Assembly: GCF_015352985.1 (NCBI RefSeq)
Contig: NZ_JACYXF010000034.1
Span: 1-59,416 of the forward strand
Direction: 5' to 3'
DNA: 59,416 nt
From: Noviherbaspirillum malthae
GTDB lineage: Bacteria; Pseudomonadota; Gammaproteobacteria; Burkholderiales; Burkholderiaceae_D
The position numbers and the translations under genes are program-made. The notes beneath the pieces were generated by a model, which saw nothing but the letters and a program-made list of their open reading frames with translations, had not been told where the DNA came from and searched no databases. Shown here in pieces: positions 44,423-53,075 of this stretch (position 1 is the stretch's first letter; each line of letters starts with the position of its first letter).

Positions 44423-46432
44423 ATGACCGAATTCAAAAACACTGAACGTGAAGTGCACCTTTTCCGCCTGCGGCTCTCGGCCGCCGGCGTATTCGTGCTG
44501 ATCTGTTTCAGCCTGCTGGTCGCGCGCTTCGTCTGGCTGCAGGTGGTGCGCCATAACCACTACCAGGCGCAGGCCGAAGACAACCGCATCTCGGTGGTGC
44601 CGGTTGTGCCCAACCGCGGCCTCATCCTCGACCGCAACGGCGTCGTCCTGGCGCGCAACTTCTCCGCGTACACGCTGGAGATCACGCCATCCAAGCTGGT
44701 CGAGCCGCTCGACACCGTGATCACCAACCTCTCCGCGCTGGTCGACATCCAGCCCAAGGACCGCCGCCGCTTCCGCAGATTGCAGGAAGAAGCGAAGAAC
44801 TTCGAAAGCGTGCCGATCCGCACCCGCCTGACCGATGAAGAGGTCGCCCGCTTCACGGCCCAGCGCTATCGCTTCCCCGGCGTCGAGATCCAGGCGCGCC
44901 TGTTCCGCCAGTATCCGCTCGGCGAAACCGCCTCTCATGTCATCGGCTACATCGGCCGCATCAACCGGCGCGACGCGGAAAGAATCGCCGATTCGGAAGA
45001 TGCCGCCAACTACATGGGTACCGACTACATCGGCAAGGAAGGCGTCGAAAAGAAATACGAAAACGTCCTGCACGGCATCACCGGCTATGAAGAGGTGGAA
45101 GTCTCCGCCGGCGGACGTGCCGTGCGCACGCTGTCGCGCACGCCGGCCACGCCGGGCAGTAACCTGGTTCTCTCCATCGACATCGAACTGCAGAAGATCG
45201 TCGAGGAAGCCTTCGGCGACCGCCGCGGCGCGCTGGTGGCGATCGAGCCGTCGACCGGTGACGTGCTGGCCTATGTCTCCAAGCCGACCTACGATCCCAA
45301 CCTGTTCGTCGACGGCATCGACCAACTCAGCTGGGACGAACTGAACACGTCCATCGACCGCCCGCTGCTGAACCGTCCGCTGATCGGCACCTATCCGCCG
45401 GGCTCGACCTACAAGCCCTTCATGGCGCTGGCGGCGCTGGAGACCGGCAAGCGCACCCCGGCCAACGCGATTTCCGATCCGGGCTATTTCTGGTTCGGCA
45501 ATCACAAGTTCCGCGACGACAAGGTGGACGGCCATGGCACGGTCGACATGTACAAGTCGATCGTCCAGTCATGCAATACCTACTACTACAACCTCGCCAA
45601 CGATCTCGGCGTCGATACCATTCATGACTTCATGAAACCCTTCGGCTTCGGCCGCCTGACCGGCATCGATCTCGACAACGAGCGCGCCGGCACCCTGCCG
45701 TCCACAGCATGGAAGCGGGCGGCCTACAAGCGCCCCGAGCAGCAAAAATGGTATGCCGGCGAAACCATTTCCATCGGGATCGGCCAGGGCTACAACGCCT
45801 TCACGCCGCTGCAGCTTGCGCACGCGACGGCGACGCTGGCCAACGACGGCGTCGTGATGAAGCCGCACCTGGTCAAGAGCATCGAAAACAGCGTGACCAA
45901 GGAAAAGGTGCCGGTGGTCAACGGCGAGAGCGCACGGATCAAGCTGAAGCAGGAGAACATCGACTTCGTCAAGAAGGCGCTGGTGGGCGTGACCCGCGAG
46001 GGAACCTCGGCCCGCGTGTTCGCCGGCGCCCAGTATGTCTCGGCCGGCAAGACCGGCACGGCGCAGGCGATCGGCATCAAGAAGAACGAGAAATACGATG
46101 CGAAGAAAATGGCGGAGCACCATCGCGACCATTCCTGGTACATGACCTTCGCGCCCGCCGACAATCCGCGCATCGCGCTGGCCGTGATCGTGGAAAACGC
46201 AGGCTTCGGCGCGCAGGCGGCGGCGCCGATCGCGCGCATCGTGCTCGACTACCACCTGCTCGGCAAGCGCCCGGAAGACAAGACGGCGCCGGTCCTCAAC
46301 GATGCCGCGGCGCCGGCTGCACCTGCGCCGCAGCCCGCCCGGCAGCAGGCCAGGCCCGACCAGTCGGTCCAGCGCAATGCGCCGGCTGCGGTCATTCCCG
46401 TATCGGCGACAGCCAAGGAGCACGTGCACTAA
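44423..46432 (+). CDS. mrdA: penicillin-binding protein 2 (peptidoglycan transpeptidase)
   Basis: The 669-residue class B PBP has an N-terminal membrane helix (RLSAAGVFVLICFSLLVARF), a dimerisation/pedestal domain (about 60-240) and the transpeptidase domain. The active-site Ser328 and Lys331 lie in PPGSTYKPFMAL, the SxN motif in IVQSCNTYYYN and the KTG in AGKTGTAQAIG. It crosslinks peptidoglycan during elongation with RodA. The last 45 residues are a Pro/Ala/Gln-rich tail. The stop overlaps the rodA ATG by one base. Confidence 0.95.
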   Translation: MTEFKNTEREVHLFRLRLSAAGVFVLICFSLLVARFVWLQVVRHNHYQAQAEDNRISVVPVVPNRGLILDRNGVVLARNFSAYTLEITPSKLVEPLDTVITNLSALVDIQPKDRRRFRRLQEEAKNFESVPIRTRLTDEEVARFTAQRYRFPGVEIQARLFRQYPLGETASHVIGYIGRINRRDAERIADSEDAANYMGTDYIGKEGVEKKYENVLHGITGYEEVEVSAGGRAVRTLSRTPATPGSNLVLSIDIELQKIVEEAFGDRRGALVAIEPSTGDVLAYVSKPTYDPNLFVDGIDQLSWDELNTSIDRPLLNRPLIGTYPPGSTYKPFMALAALETGKRTPANAISDPGYFWFGNHKFRDDKVDGHGTVDMYKSIVQSCNTYYYNLANDLGVDTIHDFMKPFGFGRLTGIDLDNERAGTLPSTAWKRAAYKRPEQQKWYAGETISIGIGQGYNAFTPLQLAHATATLANDGVVMKPHLVKSIENSVTKEKVPVVNGESARIKLKQENIDFVKKALVGVTREGTSARVFAGAQYVSAGKTGTAQAIGIKKNEKYDAKKMAEHHRDHSWYMTFAPADNPRIALAVIVENAGFGAQAAAPIARIVLDYHLLGKRPEDKTAPVLNDAAAPAAPAPQPARQQARPDQSVQRNAPAAVIPVSATAKEHVH

Positions 46433-47556
46433 TGGCGACCATGCAATTCAGTAATGAAAGGCCGGCGGTCTGGCCCATCATCAAGCGCTACATCACGGTC
46501 TTCGACGTGCCGCTGGCGCTCACGCTTTTCCTGATCCTGTCGGTCAGCTGCTTCACCATGTTCTCGGCCGGCATGGATGCGCCCGGCCGCTTCGAAGACC
46601 ATCTGCGCAATACCATCATCGCATTCGTGGTGATGTGGATCGCCGCCTGCATACCGCCGCAGCTGCTGATGCGTTTCGCCTTGCCGCTCTATACGGTCGG
46701 CGTCGCGCTGCTGGTCGCAGTGGCCATGTTCGGCATCGTCAAGAAAGGCGCGCGCCGCTGGGTCAATGTCGGCGTCGTCATCCAGCCGTCGGAAATCATG
46801 AAGATCGCCGTGCCGCTGATGCTGGCCTGGTTCTTCCAGAAGCGCGAGGGCGCGCTGCGCTGGCAGGAATTCCTGCTCGCCGCCATCCTGCTCGCCATTC
46901 CGGCGGCCCTGATCATGAAGCAGCCTGACCTGGGAACCGCGGTGCTGGTGATGGCCGCCGGCTTCTACGTGATCTTCCTCGCCGGCCTGTCGTGGAAGAT
47001 CATCTTCGGGCTGGGGATTGCAGGGCTGGCCAGCCTGCCGGTGGTATGGTCGGTGCTGCACGACTACCAGCGCCAGCGCGTCATGACCCTGATCGATCCC
47101 ACCACGGACCCGCTGGGCAAGGGTTTCCACATCATTCAATCGATGATCGCCATCGGCTCCGGCGGCATCGCCGGAAAAGGCTGGCGCAGCGGCACGCAGG
47201 CCCACCTCGAATTCATACCCGAGCGTACCAGCGACTTCCTGTTCGCCGTGTTTTCCGAGGAGTTCGGGCTGATCGGCAACTGCATCCTGCTCACGCTGTA
47301 CCTGATGCTGATCGCGCGCGGGCTGTTCATCGCCGCCAATGCGCCGACGGTGTTCAGCCGCCTGATGGCCGGTGCGATCACGATGATTTTCTTCACCTAT
47401 GCCTTCGTCAACATGGGCATGGTCAGCGGCATCCTGCCGGTAGTCGGCGTGCCCTTGCCGTTCATGAGCTACGGCGGCACGGCGTTCATGACGCTGGGTC
47501 TCGGCGTCGGCATCCTGATGAGCATCCAGCGACACCGCAAGCTGGTGCAAAGCTGA
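46432..47556 (+). CDS. rodA: RodA peptidoglycan glycosyltransferase (SEDS family)
   Basis: The 374-residue SEDS protein has ten helices and the family loop MKQPDLGTAVLVMAAGFYV with the essential Asp. Other marks are IAIGSGGIAGKGWRSGTQAHLEFIPERTSDFLFA (about residues 235-268) and VPLPFMSYGGTAFMTLGLG. It polymerises glycan strands with PBP2. Start ATG 46432 has AAGGAG upstream; another in-frame ATG follows three codons later. Last gene of the elongasome cluster. Confidence 0.95.
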   Translation: MATMQFSNERPAVWPIIKRYITVFDVPLALTLFLILSVSCFTMFSAGMDAPGRFEDHLRNTIIAFVVMWIAACIPPQLLMRFALPLYTVGVALLVAVAMFGIVKKGARRWVNVGVVIQPSEIMKIAVPLMLAWFFQKREGALRWQEFLLAAILLAIPAALIMKQPDLGTAVLVMAAGFYVIFLAGLSWKIIFGLGIAGLASLPVVWSVLHDYQRQRVMTLIDPTTDPLGKGFHIIQSMIAIGSGGIAGKGWRSGTQAHLEFIPERTSDFLFAVFSEEFGLIGNCILLTLYLMLIARGLFIAANAPTVFSRLMAGAITMIFFTYAFVNMGMVSGILPVVGVPLPFMSYGGTAFMTLGLGVGILMSIQRHRKLVQS

Positions 47557-47584
47557 CAACTGCGCCCCGTATACCGAGCAAGAC

Positions 47585-47610
47585 AAACCGGCCGCCTGAC
47601 GGCCGGTTTT
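47585..47610 (+). terminator. intrinsic terminator after rodA
   Basis: AAACCGGCCG-CCTGA-CGGCCGGTTT is a perfect ten-pair stem running into TTTTCCTTTC. It lies about 30 bp after the rodA stop. Confidence 0.85.
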
Positions 47611-47824
47611 CCTTTCAAAAGCAACAAAAATATTCCGCCCTTGCAGCAAATGCATTGCCGAGGCAAACTGTTGCCGATTTGCAGTGACATGCCGACATGT
47701 CACCGCTTCGGCGACAGACCTCCGCCTCCGCAATGCCAGTCCGAGCGCAGCTGCATACCTCAGCGCTCCATCCGCTGGCTTCGGTCGTCGCCCCCCTTCA
47801 ATAAAATGCTTCAGGGAGAAAGCG

Positions 47825-48985
47825 ATGGACCCGCGAACGCCGCATCCTCGTTACCGACGTCTTGCCCAATTCATTGCCGGCTGCGTGCCGCCGCTGCTGC
47901 TCATCGGATGCAGCAGCACCCCCATCAACACACCGCCGGCAGCCGACGCGCCCGGCAAGCCCCAAGCCACCGCGCGCAACAGCACGCCGCTGCCGAACCT
48001 GCCGCGCGCCGGCTCCGGCCGGGGCGGCTATTACCAGGATGACGGCCCCGGCGATTCGCCGCCGGACGGCCTGCTCGACACGCCCGACGCCGAGCCCAAG
48101 ATCGAACCCTATTACGCGCGCAACCTGCGTCCCTATGTCGTCTTCGGCAAGACCTATGTGCCGATCTCCGATGAAAAACCGTTCAAGCAGCGCGGCGTCG
48201 GCAGCTGGTACGGCAAGAAGTTTCACGGCCAGAAGACCTCGTCCGGCGAACCTTACGACATGTACAAGATGACGGCGGCGCATCCCACGCTGCCGATTCC
48301 CTCTTATGTGCGGGTCACCAATCTGTCGAACGGCAAGCAGGTGATCGTCAGGGTGAATGACCGGGGACCGTTTCATTCGAGCCGCATCATCGATCTTTCC
48401 TATACGGCGGCCTTGAAGCTCGGGTATCTGGGCAGCGGCAGCAGCGAGCTTGAAGTGGAGCGCCTGCTGCCGGAAGAGATCCTGCGCATGGCGGCCGAAA
48501 GGAACAATCCGGTTCCGCAGGCGAGCAGTGCCCCGGTCACGCAAGCCGTCAGCTATGCCGCCGCTGCGCCGGCAGCAGCAATGGCGCCGGAAGCGCGTCC
48601 CGTGTCGGTGTCGAACAGTATTTCCACTTTTGCCTTGCCGGACGTGCCGGCAGCGGCTGCAGCACCGGCGTCCGGTATCGTCCCGGTTGCGGCAACTGCG
48701 GCGGGTGCGCCGGCAGCTGCAGCCAATGCCGCGACGCAGGGGGGTACAAACGGCGCATCCGGTTATTACCTGCAGATTGGCGCGTATTCACAGGCATCCA
48801 ATGCCGAATCGGCGCGCACGCGGCTGACACAGGGACCTGCGGCCGGCATGCCGATGGAAGTCATCAACAGCGGCAATGTCCATCGCCTCTACAGCGGCCC
48901 CTTCGCCAGCAGGATGGAAGCCGCGGCGGCGGCGGTTCGGGTGCAGGAGAGCGCCGGCATCAAGGCCATGATCGTGCAGCGCTGA
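47825..48985 (+). CDS. rlpA: RlpA-family septal-ring lipoprotein / lytic transglycosylase
   Basis: The 386-residue lipoprotein starts at ATG 47825 (CAGGGAGAAAG upstream) with a signal ending in lipobox LIGC near residue 29. The RlpA double-psi barrel is at about 112-205 (GVGSWYGKKFHGQKTSSGEPYD, VRVNDRGPFHSSRIIDLSYTAA), a Pro/Ala/Val linker follows, and the C-terminal SPOR domain (YYLQIGAYSQASNAESARTRL) is at about 310-385. RlpA binds denuded peptidoglycan at septa and in some species cleaves it. The frame upstream to 47684 is not used. Confidence 0.92.
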   Translation: MDPRTPHPRYRRLAQFIAGCVPPLLLIGCSSTPINTPPAADAPGKPQATARNSTPLPNLPRAGSGRGGYYQDDGPGDSPPDGLLDTPDAEPKIEPYYARNLRPYVVFGKTYVPISDEKPFKQRGVGSWYGKKFHGQKTSSGEPYDMYKMTAAHPTLPIPSYVRVTNLSNGKQVIVRVNDRGPFHSSRIIDLSYTAALKLGYLGSGSSELEVERLLPEEILRMAAERNNPVPQASSAPVTQAVSYAAAAPAAAMAPEARPVSVSNSISTFALPDVPAAAAAPASGIVPVAATAAGAPAAAANAATQGGTNGASGYYLQIGAYSQASNAESARTRLTQGPAAGMPMEVINSGNVHRLYSGPFASRMEAAAAAVRVQESAGIKAMIVQR

Positions 48986-49000
48986 TGCATCGGCCCAGCG

Positions 49001-49017
49001 GCCGCTTCGGCGGCTTT
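49001..49017. terminator. UUCG hairpin between rlpA and rsmI
   Basis: GCCGC-TTCG-GCGGC followed by TTT forms a stable tetraloop hairpin in the 30-bp gap between the convergent rlpA and rsmI. The T-run is short. Confidence 0.5.
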
Positions 49018-49924
49018 ACGTCTCCTGCTTCAATTGCAGCGCGCGCTCGTAGAGCGCATTTTTCTTCTTTCCGCTGATCTGCGCCGCCAGTGCGGCAGCC
49101 TGCTTCACCGGGAGTTCTGCGATCAGGATGGAAAGAATCCGGTCGGCTTCGGCATCGTCTGCCGAAGCCGCGGCGGTAGCGCCTTCCACCAGCAACACGT
49201 ACTCGCCTTTTTCCCGGTTCGAGTCGGCCGCAATCCAGGCTTCGGCCTCCTGCAGGGGGCAGCGGTGAATTTCCTCGAACAGCTTCGTCAATTCGCGCGC
49301 AAACACGATCTGCCGATGCGGTCCGAACACCTTCGCAAGAGCGGCGGTCGTTTCCGCGATCCGGTGCGGCGCCTCGTAGAACACCAACGTCGCCGGCACG
49401 GCCAGCAAGTCTTCCAGCACCTGTTCCCGCTGCCTGGCCTTCACCGGGAGGAAACCGACGAAGTAAAAGCGGTCATGCAGCAGGCCGCCCGCCGACAGCG
49501 CGCTCACCGCCGCCGACGCGCCGGGCAGGGGCATGACCCGCAAGCCTGCCGCGCGCACCGCATCGACGATGCGCGCGCCAGGATCGGACACGGCAGGCGT
49601 GCCCGCATCCGACACCAGCGCAATGCGCTGCCCGGACTGCAGGCGGGACACCAGCTTGGCAGCCGCCTCGCGCTCATTGTGTTCGTGGGCGGCGATCAGT
49701 TCCTTGGACAGGCCGTAGCGGTGCAGAAGCTGGGCGGTGTTGCGCGTGTCTTCACAGGCCACCGCGTCCGCGATTGAAAGCACATTGAGGGCGCGCAACG
49801 TGATGTCGCCCGTATTTCCGATGGGAGTGGCCACCACATATAATGTAGACAAAGGATAAACTTGCTGCGACACCTCCTGCATGATGGACGGGAAAGGCGG
49901 CGAATTGGGCAGGGTAGACGTCAT
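49016..49924 (-). CDS. rsmI: 16S rRNA (cytidine-1402-2'-O)-methyltransferase RsmI
   Basis: The 302-residue enzyme has the RsmI marks YVVATPIGNTGDITLRAL, ACEDTRNTAQLLHRYG, LVSDAGTPAVSDPGARIV and PLPGASAAVSALSAGG. It methylates C1402 of 16S rRNA. The start may be ATG 49924 or the later ATG 49882 (MQEVSQQVYPL); neither has a clear ribosome binding site, and the conserved part begins after both. The frame runs on to 51268 through lpoA but that extension is a shadow. It is divergent from lpoA as in enterobacteria (yraL/yraM). Confidence 0.93.
   Translation of the reverse strand: MTSTLPNSPPFPSIMQEVSQQVYPLSTLYVVATPIGNTGDITLRALNVLSIADAVACEDTRNTAQLLHRYGLSKELIAAHEHNEREAAAKLVSRLQSGQRIALVSDAGTPAVSDPGARIVDAVRAAGLRVMPLPGASAAVSALSAGGLLHDRFYFVGFLPVKARQREQVLEDLLAVPATLVFYEAPHRIAETTAALAKVFGPHRQIVFARELTKLFEEIHRCPLQEAEAWIAADSNREKGEYVLLVEGATAAASADDAEADRILSILIAELPVKQAAALAAQISGKKKNALYERALQLKQET
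49839..49844 (+). promoter_or_regulatory. possible -10 element for lpoA inside rsmI
   Basis: A perfect TATAAT on the plus strand lies in the 5' part of rsmI, about 90 bp before lpoA. The expected -35 position reads TTCCGA, a poor match, so this is weak evidence. The sequence is also constrained by the conserved RsmI residues YVVATP. Confidence 0.3.
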
Positions 49925-49933
49925 GGGGGAAGG

Positions 49934-51271
49934 ATGTTGAGCCGTTGGGCGGGAATGGGCGTGCTGGCATGGATGCTGGGTGGATTTTGCCTGCCCCTGT
50001 CGGCAAATACAACCGCCGCGCCTGCCGGCAACGCCGCGCAACCCGCCCCGCCGGCTCACGAGCGGACGCCTCCGCTCCGACTCGCGCAGACCGATCTGTC
50101 GATTCCCCGCAATCCGCCACCCATGCCGCAGCCCAAAGCGCTGCAGATTGCTCTGTTTCTTCCGATCTCGTCCGACGTGTTCCGCCAGGCGGCCGATGCC
50201 GTGCGCGCCGGCATGCAGGCCGCGCATGAGCAGGAGCCTGACGGCGTCGACATGCATGTCGTCGACAGCGGCGATGCTGCGCAGGATGTCGCGGAACGCT
50301 ACCGCATCGCGGCCGAGCAGGCCGATCTCGTCATCGGTCCCTTGTCGCGCAGCGCTGTCGCCGCTGTCGCGCAGGCAGGCCGTATCGACAAGCCGACCAT
50401 TGCACTTGCCGCACCCGAACTTCCGCCAGATGCATCGTTTCCCATGCCGCCGCAGCTGCTGGTTCTCGGACTGGCCATCGAAGACGAAGCGCGCCAGATC
50501 GCCGACTGGGCCGGCCGCGACCATCGCGGCAGCAATGCGGTGGTCTTGCATGCAGGTGCGCCGTGGCAGCGGCGGGCTGCCGCGGCCTTCGAACTGCAGT
50601 GGCAGGAGCAGGAGAGGCAACTGAAGCAAATGAAGCAAATGAAGCAACTGAAGCAACTGAAGCAACTGAAGCAACTGAAGCAACAGAAGCCGCAGGGGCA
50701 ACAGAAGCAGCGCGGCTTGCAGACGATCGAGCTTGCCGCGGCCGACGGCTTTCTCAACGGCCGTACGCTGCTGCAGCTGAAAAAGGATCTTGCCGACATG
50801 CCGGCTGTCATTTTCGCGGCCCTCGATGCGCAGCAGGCGCGGCAGGTACGTGCCGTCATCGGACCGCAGGTGCCGCTCTACGGCACATCGCAGCTCAATC
50901 CTGTCCCTGCTCCCGGCCGCGACGCCGCCGAGCGCATGACGGACATGGACGGCGTTCGACTGGTTGATATGCCCTGGCAGCTCGACCCGGAAAGTCCGAC
51001 AGTCTCGGCTCATTTCCGGCCCGCCGCTGCCGGTATGCGGCCCGCCAACGCCGACATGGAGCGCCTGTATGCGCTCGGCATCGACGCCTACCGTGTCGCG
51101 CGGGAAGTGGCGGCGCAGCAGGGCGAGTTCGAACTCGACGGCGTTACCGGCCGGCTGATGGTGCAAGCAGGCAAGCAGCAGGCCAGGCTGCAGCGCATTG
51201 CCGAACGCGCCGTGTACCGCAACGGCATCGCTGTGCCGCTGGAGATGCAACAACGGGAGGCGCAGCACTGA
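49934..51271 (+). CDS. lpoA: LpoA/LppC-like penicillin-binding protein activator
   Basis: The 445-residue protein begins MLSRWAGMGVLAWMLGGFCLPLS, a signal peptide with a Cys but no clear lipobox. The mature part is a type I periplasmic-binding-protein fold like the C-terminal half of LpoA (LQIALFLPISSDVFRQAADAVRAGMQAA, DLVIGPLSRSAV, VPLYGTSQLNP), about half the length of enterobacterial LpoA. Around residues 228-252 it contains a Lys/Gln-rich 9-bp-repeat insert. LpoA activates PBP1A from the outer membrane. The start could also be ATG 49955. It leads lpoA-yraN-diaA-dolP. Confidence 0.8.
   Translation: MLSRWAGMGVLAWMLGGFCLPLSANTTAAPAGNAAQPAPPAHERTPPLRLAQTDLSIPRNPPPMPQPKALQIALFLPISSDVFRQAADAVRAGMQAAHEQEPDGVDMHVVDSGDAAQDVAERYRIAAEQADLVIGPLSRSAVAAVAQAGRIDKPTIALAAPELPPDASFPMPPQLLVLGLAIEDEARQIADWAGRDHRGSNAVVLHAGAPWQRRAAAAFELQWQEQERQLKQMKQMKQLKQLKQLKQLKQQKPQGQQKQRGLQTIELAAADGFLNGRTLLQLKKDLADMPAVIFAALDAQQARQVRAVIGPQVPLYGTSQLNPVPAPGRDAAERMTDMDGVRLVDMPWQLDPESPTVSAHFRPAAAGMRPANADMERLYALGIDAYRVAREVAAQQGEFELDGVTGRLMVQAGKQQARLQRIAERAVYRNGIAVPLEMQQREAQH
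50617..50688 (+). repeat. in-frame 9-bp tandem repeat inside lpoA
   Basis: Eight copies of a nine-base unit (GCAACTGAA, with GCAAATGAA in copies 2-3 and GCAACAGAA in copy 8) lie end to end. They encode a (Lys-Gln-Leu/Met) repeat in the binding-protein domain of the LpoA-like protein. The unit is three codons, so gain or loss of copies keeps the frame. Confidence 0.9.
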
Positions 51272-51642
51272 TGCCGTTGTTCAAGAACACCGCTTCCCGC
51301 ACCGCAAAGCAGTTGGCAGGAGATGCCGGTGAAGATCGTGCGCTGGCTTATTTGGAGCAGCAGGGACTGTCGCTGCTGCAACGCAATTTCCGCTGCAAGG
51401 GCGGGGAGATCGACCTGATCATGAAGCACGGGTCGGCCATCGTATTCGTTGAAGTCAGGAAACGCGCACCCAGCCGCTTCGGCGACGCAGCCGCCAGCGT
51501 TGGGACGCAAAAACAGGCGCGGCTGGCGGTGGCGGCGCAGGTGTATCTTCAGTCGCTGCGCACAGTGCCGCCCTGCCGTTTCGACGTGGTGGCCATCGAC
51601 GGCGAGCAGCTGAACTGGATACGCAATGCCATCCAGCCTTGA
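51271..51642 (+). CDS. yraN: YraN-family (UPF0102) nuclease-fold protein
   Basis: The 123-residue protein has the UPF0102 core: GEDRALAYLEQQGLSLLQRNFRCKGGEIDLIM, listed here only as residues 20-51, then VFVEVRKR. This is a PD-(D/E)xK nuclease-like active-site arrangement (E, then D, then ExR). The function is unknown, with suggested links to transformation or replication. The ATG overlaps the lpoA stop (TGATG), so translation is coupled, as in the enterobacterial yraM-yraN pair. Confidence 0.92.
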   Translation: MPLFKNTASRTAKQLAGDAGEDRALAYLEQQGLSLLQRNFRCKGGEIDLIMKHGSAIVFVEVRKRAPSRFGDAAASVGTQKQARLAVAAQVYLQSLRTVPPCRFDVVAIDGEQLNWIRNAIQP

Positions 51643-51737
51643 TACCGATCCCAAGCCGTCTTTGCAGTTTCATATCACTCCCTATAAAGCGAGCATTTCC
51701 ATCACCTTTGTGCCGGGACTCTGCTTCCTGCCTGCAC

Positions 51738-51743
51738 TATAAT
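51738..51743 (+). promoter_or_regulatory. possible -10 element for diaA
   Basis: A perfect TATAAT ends 10 bases before the diaA ATG. The predicted transcript would begin about 4 bases before the ATG. No matching -35 is visible at 17 bp spacing. There is also no ribosome binding site before the ATG. Confidence 0.45.
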
Positions 51744-51753
51744 CCCCTGCATC

Positions 51754-52350
51754 ATGACAAACCAACGCATCCAGGCGCACTTCCAGGAAAGTGCCGAACT
51801 CAAGCAGCGCGCCGCCGCCGCGCTTTCGCAACCGATTGCCGAAGCCGTGGAACTCATGTTCTCCGCATTGTCTAACGGCAATAAGATACTTGCCTGCGGG
51901 AATGGAGGCTCGGCAGCGGATTGCCAGCACTTCGCCGCTGAACTGGTCGGCCGCTTCGAACGGGAGCGCCTACCGTTGCCGGCGCTGGCGCTGACGACCG
52001 ACACCTCGATCATGACGGCGGTCGGCAACGACTACAGCTTCAATGACATTTTCACCAAGCAGGTACAGGCGTTTGGCCAGGCCGGCGATATTCTTCTGGC
52101 ATTGTCGACTTCCGGCAATTCCGCCAATGTGCTGGCGGCGGTGGAAGCGGCGCTGGAGCGCGACATGCGCGTCGTTGCCCTGACCGGCAAGGGCGGCGGC
52201 GCGATCGGCAGGCTACTGACCGACGCCGACGTGCACATCTGCGTGCCGCACGACCGCACCGCGCGCATCCAGGAAGTGCATTTGTTGACGATTCATTGTT
52301 TGTGCGACGGTATCGATGTCGCTTTATTTGGGGAGGAACCGGATGAATAA
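51754..52350 (+). CDS. diaA: DiaA/GmhA-like SIS-domain protein
   Basis: The 198-residue protein has a single SIS domain: ILACGNGGSAADCQHFAAELVGRFERERLPLPALAL (residues about 45-80), SIMTAVGNDYSF and LALSTSGNSANVLAAVEAA. These are shared by DiaA, which binds DnaA and stimulates replication initiation, and GmhA, a sedoheptulose-7-phosphate isomerase. I prefer DiaA because the neighbours match the enterobacterial lpoA-yraN-diaA-dolP order. It overlaps dolP by 8 bases. Start ATG 51754. Confidence 0.88.
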   Translation: MTNQRIQAHFQESAELKQRAAAALSQPIAEAVELMFSALSNGNKILACGNGGSAADCQHFAAELVGRFERERLPLPALALTTDTSIMTAVGNDYSFNDIFTKQVQAFGQAGDILLALSTSGNSANVLAAVEAALERDMRVVALTGKGGGAIGRLLTDADVHICVPHDRTARIQEVHLLTIHCLCDGIDVALFGEEPDE

Positions 52351-52984
52351 CTGGACGCGCTTCACACGTCCGCTCGCCACGCTCGCATTGTGCGGCACCG
52401 TGGCAATCAGCTTGCAGGGCTGTATCGAAATGGCCGTCGGCAGCGCCGTCGTCGGCACGCTGGCGGCAACCGATCGCCGCACCTTCGGCGCGCAGACCGA
52501 GGACAAGTCCATCGTGCTCAAGGGCGAGGGCCGCGTGTCCAGCCTGGTCGGCGGTGCGGGGCATGTCAATGTCACCAGCTTCAACCGCAAGGTACTGCTC
52601 ACCGGCGAAGTCCGCGACGAAGCCATGAAATCCGCGGTCGAACGCGAAGTCACCGCCATCGAAGGCGTGCAGTCGGTGGTCAATGACCTGGAAATCGCAG
52701 GCGTCTCCAGCTTCACGTCGCGCTCCAACGACTCGCTGCTGACAGGCCGGGTCAAGGCAGCCTTCGTCGATACCCGCGACCTGTATGCCAATTCCATCAA
52801 GGTGGTGACCGAACGCGGCATCGTCTATTTGATGGGCCGCGTCACGCAGCGCGAAGGCCAGCTGGCCGCCGAAGTCGCTAGCAACATCAGCGGCGTGCAG
52901 AAGGTGGTCAAGGTCTTCGAATACATCTCCGATGATGACTACCGCCAGCTGACCAGATCCTCCGATACGCAAGGCAGCAAATAA
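52343..52984 (+). CDS. dolP: DolP/YraP-like BON-domain outer-membrane lipoprotein
   Basis: The 213-residue lipoprotein starts at ATG 52343 (GGAGGAA upstream) with a signal ending in lipobox LQGC near residue 27. Two BON domains follow, at about 70-135 (VTSFNRKVLLTGEVRDEAMKS) and 145-200 (SIKVVTERGIVYLMGRVTQREGQ). DolP binds anionic phospholipid, supports envelope integrity and influences the amidase activator NlpD in E. coli. It is the last gene of the cluster and ends in a strong terminator. Confidence 0.92.
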   Translation: MNNWTRFTRPLATLALCGTVAISLQGCIEMAVGSAVVGTLAATDRRTFGAQTEDKSIVLKGEGRVSSLVGGAGHVNVTSFNRKVLLTGEVRDEAMKSAVEREVTAIEGVQSVVNDLEIAGVSSFTSRSNDSLLTGRVKAAFVDTRDLYANSIKVVTERGIVYLMGRVTQREGQLAAEVASNISGVQKVVKVFEYISDDDYRQLTRSSDTQGSK

Positions 52985-53026
52985 GATCTGAACACGGCAA
53001 TGCGTTTTTCCGGCACCCGCCGCAGC

Positions 53027-53059
53027 AAGCCGCAGATCATTCCGCTCTGCGGCTTTTTT
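53027..53059 (+). terminator. intrinsic terminator after dolP
   Basis: AAGCCGCAGA (53027-53036) pairs with TCTGCGGCTT (53046-53055) around a nine-base loop; the T-run spans 53054-53059. It lies about 43 bp after the dolP stop and just before the lemA-like gene. Confidence 0.85.
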
Positions 53060-53075
53060 CTTTCACAGGACTGAC

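Noticed and set aside
50617..50688. Possible CRISPR or regulatory tandem array
   Set aside because: The 9-bp units have no spacers and are in frame within a coding gene; it is a minisatellite.
49925..51268. Long upstream extension of rsmI
   Set aside because: It overlaps lpoA on the other strand and contains low-complexity Leu runs from the 9-bp repeat; RsmI starts near 49882-49924.
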